From a virus: DNA of 47,097 nucleotides. The stretch spans positions 1 to 47,097 of the IMG/VR virus record IMGVR_UViG_3300017963_000093; one strand, 5' to 3'. Of this stretch, positions 43,417-47,097 are shown one piece after another. Positions within the stretch are counted from its first letter, which is position 1; the number at the start of each line of letters is the position of its first letter. The translations under genes and the position numbers were made by a program. The notes under the pieces were generated by a model that was not told the DNA's origin, did not search any database, and saw only the letters and a list, made by a program, of their open reading frames with translations.

Positions 43417-45553
43417 TAACGTCGTCGCCTTCGACACCGAGACAACCCTGATCCCTGACCGGACCTCGATCACCTCGAAGTCCGGGCGGGCGGTGAACAC
43501 GTCGCCGTACGAGACGCCGAAGTTGGTGCTTGGTTCAGTGGCGGACGGTAAAGGTGCCGATGTGGCGCCGACCTACGAGTACGTGCGCTGGATCAAGGAT
43601 CTCCTATCAAATCCGGACATGCACCTGGTCGCTCACAACCTGGCCTTCGACCTCGACGTCCTCCGGGCCGCCGGCCTGGACTGGTCCCTGGTCGAGCGAG
43701 CCGTCGAAGAGGGCCGCCTGCACGACACCATGTACTTGGACCTCCTGTACAGGATCGCCACCGGCCAGTTCGATGAGCCACACTACAACCCAACCACCAA
43801 GAAGTGGGCGCCCTACCCCCTGCACTCCAGGTCCCGGCCCGGGAGCTCCCTCGACGCCCTGGCCCAACGGTACCTCGGGCGGGAGTTGGATAAGAACCCA
43901 CATATCCGGTTGGGGTACGGCCAGTTCCTGGGCCAACCGATCGCGGCCCTCCCGCGGGAGTTCATTGACTACGCCAAGCAGGACGCGGAGGCCACCTATG
44001 ACATCTTCGTCAAGCTCATGGAGCTCTACGAGGAGCTCGGTGCCAAACACCTCCTGTCTGAGAACCTCCAGGTGAAGGCGGCCCTGGCGATCCACGAGAT
44101 GGACAAGCGGGGGGTTGCCGTGAACCGGCCCCTCGCTGGCAAGCTCCTTGACGAGTTCAAAAAGGAGATGCTCCCTCTCCAACACAGGATGGTGGAGATC
44201 GGGCTGGGGCAGTGGAAGGCCAAGCCAAATACTACAACGCGAAGCCCTGCCCTGTCACTGGATCGGAAGTTTACAACGTGGACTTATCAGGACAATATGC
44301 TTCAGCGGTTTAAGGTGACCCGTAAAGGAAAGTTTGTGGAAAAAGCGGAGCCGTCCTTCCACACCAAAACGAAAGCCATCCAAGCCCTGCTCGCCCCCTT
44401 CGCCGACACAGACACCCCTACGCGGAAGGACGGCTCCCTCGCTTTAGAGTACGATTACTGGCACGAAAAGCTCCCGAAGTCCGAGGAGCGCCTACAGGAG
44501 TGGTTGAAATATGGAAAGTTGCAAAAAGTCATCAACACCTATCTCGATCTGTACAGTCGTTGTGATGAAGTCTTTCCACGCTGGTTTACTATTGGTGCGC
44601 GGAGTGGACGAATGGCTGCCGGGCGCCCTAATCTCCAGAACATCCCTAAAAGACGAGCTGGTATCCGTGCGTTATTTGTACCGAGGCCTGGTAAGCGGTT
44701 TATTCGGGCAGATTACTCAGCCATGGAAATGTACACTCTGGCTGAAGTCCTCGCTCATCGTGATGTCCGAGGCCCGCTCTACGACATCCTCACGAAAACC
44801 GACGCCGACATCCACCGCGAAGGCGCTGCGCTCGTGCTTGGCAAGCAACCAGAAGATGTTACTGGGGAGGAGCGCCAGGGACAAAAAGTCCTACATTTCG
44901 GCGTGCCTGGCGGACTCGGCCCGACTAAACTGGCAGATTACGCTCATACAACCTATGGTGTCTCGTGGACGGTGGAGGAAGCTAAAAAGAAGCGTGCGGC
45001 GTTTCTTGACAAGTTTTGGGACATCCAGGCGTACCTGAACTTCTTCCGGAAGGGCATGGACTACGCGCTTCGGCAGGTGTCCGGGAAGGGCAAGCGAGAG
45101 TGGGCCCAGCAGCTCGGGATCACCGACTGGAACGTCCTCCGGGCCATGGTGAATCACCCCGACCCGGACGTGGCGGCGGTCGGGATCGCGGCCGAGCGGC
45201 TCCCGTCGATCGAGCTCCCGACCGGGTTGCGGCGCTCGAAGGCCCGGTTCACTGAGGTGGCCAACACCGGCTTCCAGGGGCTCGCTGCGGCGGTGCTGAA
45301 GGAGGCGCTGTGGCGGTGCCAAAAGGCCGGGCTGCGGACTGTCCTGGTCGTTCACGACGAGATTGTAGTGGAGACCTATAACGATCCAGGCTATTATGAA
45401 GGGACCAAACAAGTTCTGGCCAAGTGTATGCTTACCGCATTCTCCGACGTCTGCCCCGAACTCGGCCCCCACGCGGGCGTCGAGATCGAGGGCCCGCTCG
45501 ACTGTTGGGGGAAGGCGACGGACCTGGACGGGAAACCGCTTGACATTATATAG
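43406..45553 (+). CDS. polA: Family-A DNA polymerase with 3'-5' exonuclease
   Basis: 715 residues. Exonuclease: FDTET (9-13), HNLAFDLDVL (about 76-85), and YAKQDAEATYD (about 188-198). Polymerase: motif A ADYSAMEMYTLAEVL (about 434), motif B QGQKVLHFGVPGGLG (about 492, where the sugar-selecting aromatic is F) and motif C VHDEIVVE (about 649). All catalytic aspartates are present. Motif A lacks the usual Q-I-E (SAMEM instead of SQIEL). The replicative enzyme of many podoviruses. Bases 44215-45020, including motifs A and B, are visibly less GC-rich than the flanks. A promoter follows directly. Confidence 0.9.
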   Translation: MDFSNVVAFDTETTLIPDRTSITSKSGRAVNTSPYETPKLVLGSVADGKGADVAPTYEYVRWIKDLLSNPDMHLVAHNLAFDLDVLRAAGLDWSLVERAVEEGRLHDTMYLDLLYRIATGQFDEPHYNPTTKKWAPYPLHSRSRPGSSLDALAQRYLGRELDKNPHIRLGYGQFLGQPIAALPREFIDYAKQDAEATYDIFVKLMELYEELGAKHLLSENLQVKAALAIHEMDKRGVAVNRPLAGKLLDEFKKEMLPLQHRMVEIGLGQWKAKPNTTTRSPALSLDRKFTTWTYQDNMLQRFKVTRKGKFVEKAEPSFHTKTKAIQALLAPFADTDTPTRKDGSLALEYDYWHEKLPKSEERLQEWLKYGKLQKVINTYLDLYSRCDEVFPRWFTIGARSGRMAAGRPNLQNIPKRRAGIRALFVPRPGKRFIRADYSAMEMYTLAEVLAHRDVRGPLYDILTKTDADIHREGAALVLGKQPEDVTGEERQGQKVLHFGVPGGLGPTKLADYAHTTYGVSWTVEEAKKKRAAFLDKFWDIQAYLNFFRKGMDYALRQVSGKGKREWAQQLGITDWNVLRAMVNHPDPDVAAVGIAAERLPSIELPTGLRRSKARFTEVANTGFQGLAAAVLKEALWRCQKAGLRTVLVVHDEIVVETYNDPGYYEGTKQVLAKCMLTAFSDVCPELGPHAGVEIEGPLDCWGKATDLDGKPLDII

Positions 45554-45568
45554 AAAGGGTGGTATACT
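45540..45568 (+). promoter_or_regulatory. Sigma-70 promoter after the DNA polymerase
   Basis: TTGACA (45540-45545), 17-base spacer and TATACT (45563-45568) preceded by TGG. The next ATG is at 45574, so transcription would begin at or beside the start codon, giving a leaderless mRNA. Confidence 0.8.
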
Positions 45569-45573
45569 GTAGT

Positions 45574-45906
45574 ATGAAGAACGTCAGTCCTGAGTTGATC
45601 GGCCTCACCAACGCGCCTGGTGCTTCGCCGATCGAGAAGCAGATCGCAACCCTTCTGGCGCTGAACCTGGAGGTACTCCTCGATGTTCAAAAGGATCTTC
45701 GAGACCTTTTTGCTTTGCTTGGTGATCGTGGCAGCACTGTCCGTGGCGGTGATTCTGGTGACCGGCCCGTTCGTGGTGATCAGCAACGCGATCAAGTACA
45801 AGTCCGACGCCCCGATTCGGTATATGGAAAAGCAATTCCAGCTTCAGATGTACTTCCGGGCGCTGGAAACAAAGCGTCTCCGCGCCGAAAAAGGACTTCG
45901 AAGTGA
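45574..45906 (+). CDS. Small protein, possibly translated from a leaderless mRNA
   Basis: 110 residues. The first ~54 look like a normal helical protein (MKNVSPELIGLTNAPGASPI, TLLALNLEVLLDVQKDLRDL); from 45740 onwards it is R/G/D-rich out-of-frame-looking sequence lying over the membrane-protein frame. It stops 3 bases before the nuclease ATG. Its true end may be earlier. Confidence 0.45.
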   Translation: MKNVSPELIGLTNAPGASPIEKQIATLLALNLEVLLDVQKDLRDLFALLGDRGSTVRGGDSGDRPVRGDQQRDQVQVRRPDSVYGKAIPASDVLPGAGNKASPRRKRTSK

Positions 45907-46243
45907 CCTATGGGCGCCGTTAGACACAGCCCCACAGCTCTCCAACAGTTCCTCGACGTCTGCGAGCGACAGTTCTATTACAAGAGAGTGCTCAAGCTCC
46001 CCGAGCCGTCCAGTGAGTACCTCGAGAAAGGCAACATCTACCACGACGCCCTTGCTACCGTACTGGGTAAGAAAATATGCCCTCCACTCCAGGCCATACC
46101 CAACCTCGAAGCAAATATTGAACGGCTTAAAGAGAAAGTCTTCCCGTGGCTCGATCCCGAGGCTATTGAGGAATGGGCCAAGAAGTACTATTGCGGCAAG
46201 ATTGATCTCATTTCCAAGGTTACCCCGGTCACCAACGAGCTGA
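45683..46243 (+). CDS. Membrane-anchored protein, end uncertain
   Basis: A GGAGG site 9 bases before the ATG at 45683 and a strong hydrophobic helix (FETFLLCLVIVAALSVAVIL and on to about residue 35) followed by a charged helical part support a real protein of about 75 residues. After that the frame runs over the nuclease gene as S/T/R-rich sequence to 46243. A one-base change in the AAAAA at about 45889 would end it at 45906. Function unknown. Confidence 0.45.
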   Translation: MFKRIFETFLLCLVIVAALSVAVILVTGPFVVISNAIKYKSDAPIRYMEKQFQLQMYFRALETKRLRAEKGLRSDLWAPLDTAPQLSNSSSTSASDSSITRECSSSPSRPVSTSRKATSTTTPLLPYWVRKYALHSRPYPTSKQILNGLKRKSSRGSIPRLLRNGPRSTIAARLISFPRLPRSPTS

Positions 46244-46611
46244 ACGAGATCGTGTCGAACCGTCCTGGGCGGTGTGTTGTCGACTGGAAGATAGTGTTTA
46301 AGAAGCCGAAATGGTCCCAGAAGAAAGCCGACGAGTCGATCCAGCTGGCCTTGTATGCGATCGAGACGGGCGCTCACAGTGCTGCTTACGTCGAGATCCC
46401 GGACAACCCTGTGTGGCCGATCCGGACATTCGTGACACACTACCCGGACTATTACCTGAAGCGGTGGAAGCGGTGGCTCGACGCCCAGTTTGCGGCCATG
46501 GACTCTCGGGGGACCGACGAGGCAGCTTACCGTCTCGCCAGTGTAAACCACGGGCTCTGTTCCCCGCGGTGGTGCCCGTACTGGAAGCGGTGCCCGGGAG
46601 GTGAAGGATGA
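45910..46611 (+). CDS. PD-(D/E)XK nuclease, RecB/Cas4-like, with four cysteines
   Basis: 233 residues. His45 in GNIYHDALA, Asp99 in GKIDLIS, the DWK (125-127) that replaces the usual ExK, and QLALYAIETG (145-154) as the QxxxY motif. Cys18 plus Cys217, 222 and 228 at the C-terminus form the four-cysteine pattern that holds an Fe-S cluster in Cas4 and AddB-type nucleases. Probably resects DNA ends in phage recombination; no other CRISPR genes exist here. The OB-fold-like protein downstream is a frequent partner. Confidence 0.85.
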   Translation: MGAVRHSPTALQQFLDVCERQFYYKRVLKLPEPSSEYLEKGNIYHDALATVLGKKICPPLQAIPNLEANIERLKEKVFPWLDPEAIEEWAKKYYCGKIDLISKVTPVTNELNEIVSNRPGRCVVDWKIVFKKPKWSQKKADESIQLALYAIETGAHSAAYVEIPDNPVWPIRTFVTHYPDYYLKRWKRWLDAQFAAMDSRGTDEAAYRLASVNHGLCSPRWCPYWKRCPGGEG

Positions 46612-46679
46612 TGAGTGATGAGGTTTTCTTAGTCATTGCTGTTTTATTCATCGCCTCGATGTTGTTGGGGGACAGATGA
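46608..46679 (+). CDS. 23-residue membrane peptide
   Basis: ATG at 46608 (a second at 46611) overlaps the nuclease stop, and the TGA overlaps the next ATG at 46676. The peptide MMSDEVFLVIAVLFIASMLL plus GDR is a single hydrophobic helix. It may be a small membrane effector or only a translational coupling peptide. Confidence 0.4.
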   Translation: MMSDEVFLVIAVLFIASMLLGDR

Positions 46680-47097
46680 AAGACTGTCTCCCAGAGCTCA
46701 ACACCCTCGCCGCAGTGGCGGTTGCTGAGGCGGTCAAGTACGTTGCCGAAGTCGAAGGCGTGCAGGACGGCGCCGAGAATATAAGCCCGGAGAAGGCCGA
46801 GCGTTTCAAAACCGTCCTGGTCCTCATGTTACAGAACATGATGATCTACCTGTTAAGGAATCTACCAGAGCCTGTCGCCTGGCAGCTTATCAACAGTTCC
46901 GTCGGCTTTGCAAAACGCATAGTCGAACAAACCAGTTCAGAAGGAGGCCCAGATGCCGAACATCAACGATACCTACAGTTCCCTGATCAAGAAGGAAGAC
47001 CTTCAGGAGTCCCCCAAGGTCTACACGATCACGGGCTCCGAGATCCAGGAGTTCGAGAACAAGAAGAAGGGCGGGGTAGATCGGAAGATCATCCTGC
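46676..47097 (+). CDS. Hypothetical helical protein, runs over the junction to base 130
   Basis: The ATG at 46676 overlaps the previous stop. About 90 residues before 46953 look like a genuine helical protein (ELNTLAAVAVAEAVKYVAEV; LVLMLQNMMIYLLRNL). The frame has no stop before the OB-fold-like gene and continues out of phase, through the junction, to TGA at 128-130 (142 residues in all). No family recognised. Confidence 0.5.
   Translation, partial: MKDCLPELNTLAAVAVAEAVKYVAEVEGVQDGAENISPEKAERFKTVLVLMLQNMMIYLLRNLPEPVAWQLINSSVGFAKRIVEQTSSEGGPDAEHQRYLQFPDQEGRPSGVPQGLHDHGLRDPGVREQEEGRGRSEDHP
46953..47097 (+). CDS. OB-fold-like phage protein, N-terminal part (continues at base 1)
   Basis: ATG at 46953 with AAGGAGG 7 bases upstream. 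Reads MPNINDTYSSLIKKEDLQES and on through the repeat, then continues at base 3 of the window to the stop at 303-305. See the entry for 1-305 for the domain description. Confidence 0.8.
   Translation, partial: MPNINDTYSSLIKKEDLQESPKVYTITGSEIQEFENKKKGGVDRKIIL
46975..47097. repeat. Right copy of the 123-bp terminal direct repeat
   Basis: Identical to bases 1-123. Removing one copy gives a 46,974-bp circle. Confidence 0.97.

Noticed and set aside
45910-46611. CRISPR-associated cas4 gene
   Set aside because: No cas1, cas2 or repeat-spacer array occurs anywhere; the gene sits in a phage recombination context.
1-47097. Prophage or mobile-element features (integrase, repressor, transposase, att sites)
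   Set aside because: None was seen; the only terminal repeat lies inside a gene and is explained by circular closure.

Overview
The window is a complete tailed-phage genome closed into a circle. Its first 123 bases recur exactly as its last 123 bases (1-123 = 46975-47097), so the unique unit is 46,974 bp, and one gene (start 46953, stop 305) runs across the cut. The base composition is GC-rich. The gene set is that of a short-tailed (podovirus-like) lytic phage: SU10-type capsid and portal, P22/T7-like adaptor and nozzle proteins, and a set of internal (ejection-type) virion proteins. No tail-tube, sheath, tape-measure, integrase, repressor or phage RNA polymerase was seen. It carries host-type sigma-70 promoters of a near-uniform form, TTGACA-N17-TATACT, so it probably uses host RNA polymerase. 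The host cannot be named from sequence alone; the Shine-Dalgarno sites, promoters and lipobox suggest an ordinary GC-rich bacterium.

There are two opposed transcription blocks. The minus-strand late block (34396 down to 3383) reads, in order of transcription: GIY-YIG nuclease, small and large terminase, small basic protein, lipoprotein, then a cassette of carbohydrate/modification genes (small basic protein, HAD phosphatase, two glycosyltransferase-like proteins, zinc ribbon, methyltransferase). Next come portal, an Fn3-like protein, scaffold and major capsid protein with a terminator, then a hypothetical protein and an 859-residue double glycosyltransferase with a second terminator. The block ends with a LamG-like protein, two tandem paralogues, adaptor, nozzle, three fibre genes (one with a seven-bladed FG-GAP propeller), internal virion proteins including one of 2237 residues, a holin-like protein and a ClpP-like protease.

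The plus-strand block (34426 through the junction to 3328) begins with a formyltransferase and an HNH nuclease. It passes a 530-bp gene-free, iteron-bearing, AT-rich stretch (likely origin/control region) and runs through small early genes, a DUF932-like protein, a pentapeptide-repeat protein, an SF3-like ATPase, tRNA-like genes, a family-A DNA polymerase, a RecB/Cas4-like nuclease and an OB-fold-like protein. It finishes with nucleotide genes (deoxyribosyltransferase-like, DUF5664/MazG-like) and a sugar pair (SDR epimerase/dehydratase, DegT aminotransferase).

The most unusual theme is carbohydrate chemistry. SDR, DegT aminotransferase and N-formyltransferase together look like the end of a formamido-sugar nucleotide pathway, and the late block holds several glycosyltransferases that could put such a sugar on the virion. 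Other points of interest are tRNA-like genes with disturbed anticodon arms under their own promoter, a large stem-forming intergenic RNA candidate, several long gene overlaps that may hide frameshifts, and the absence of a recognisable endolysin.
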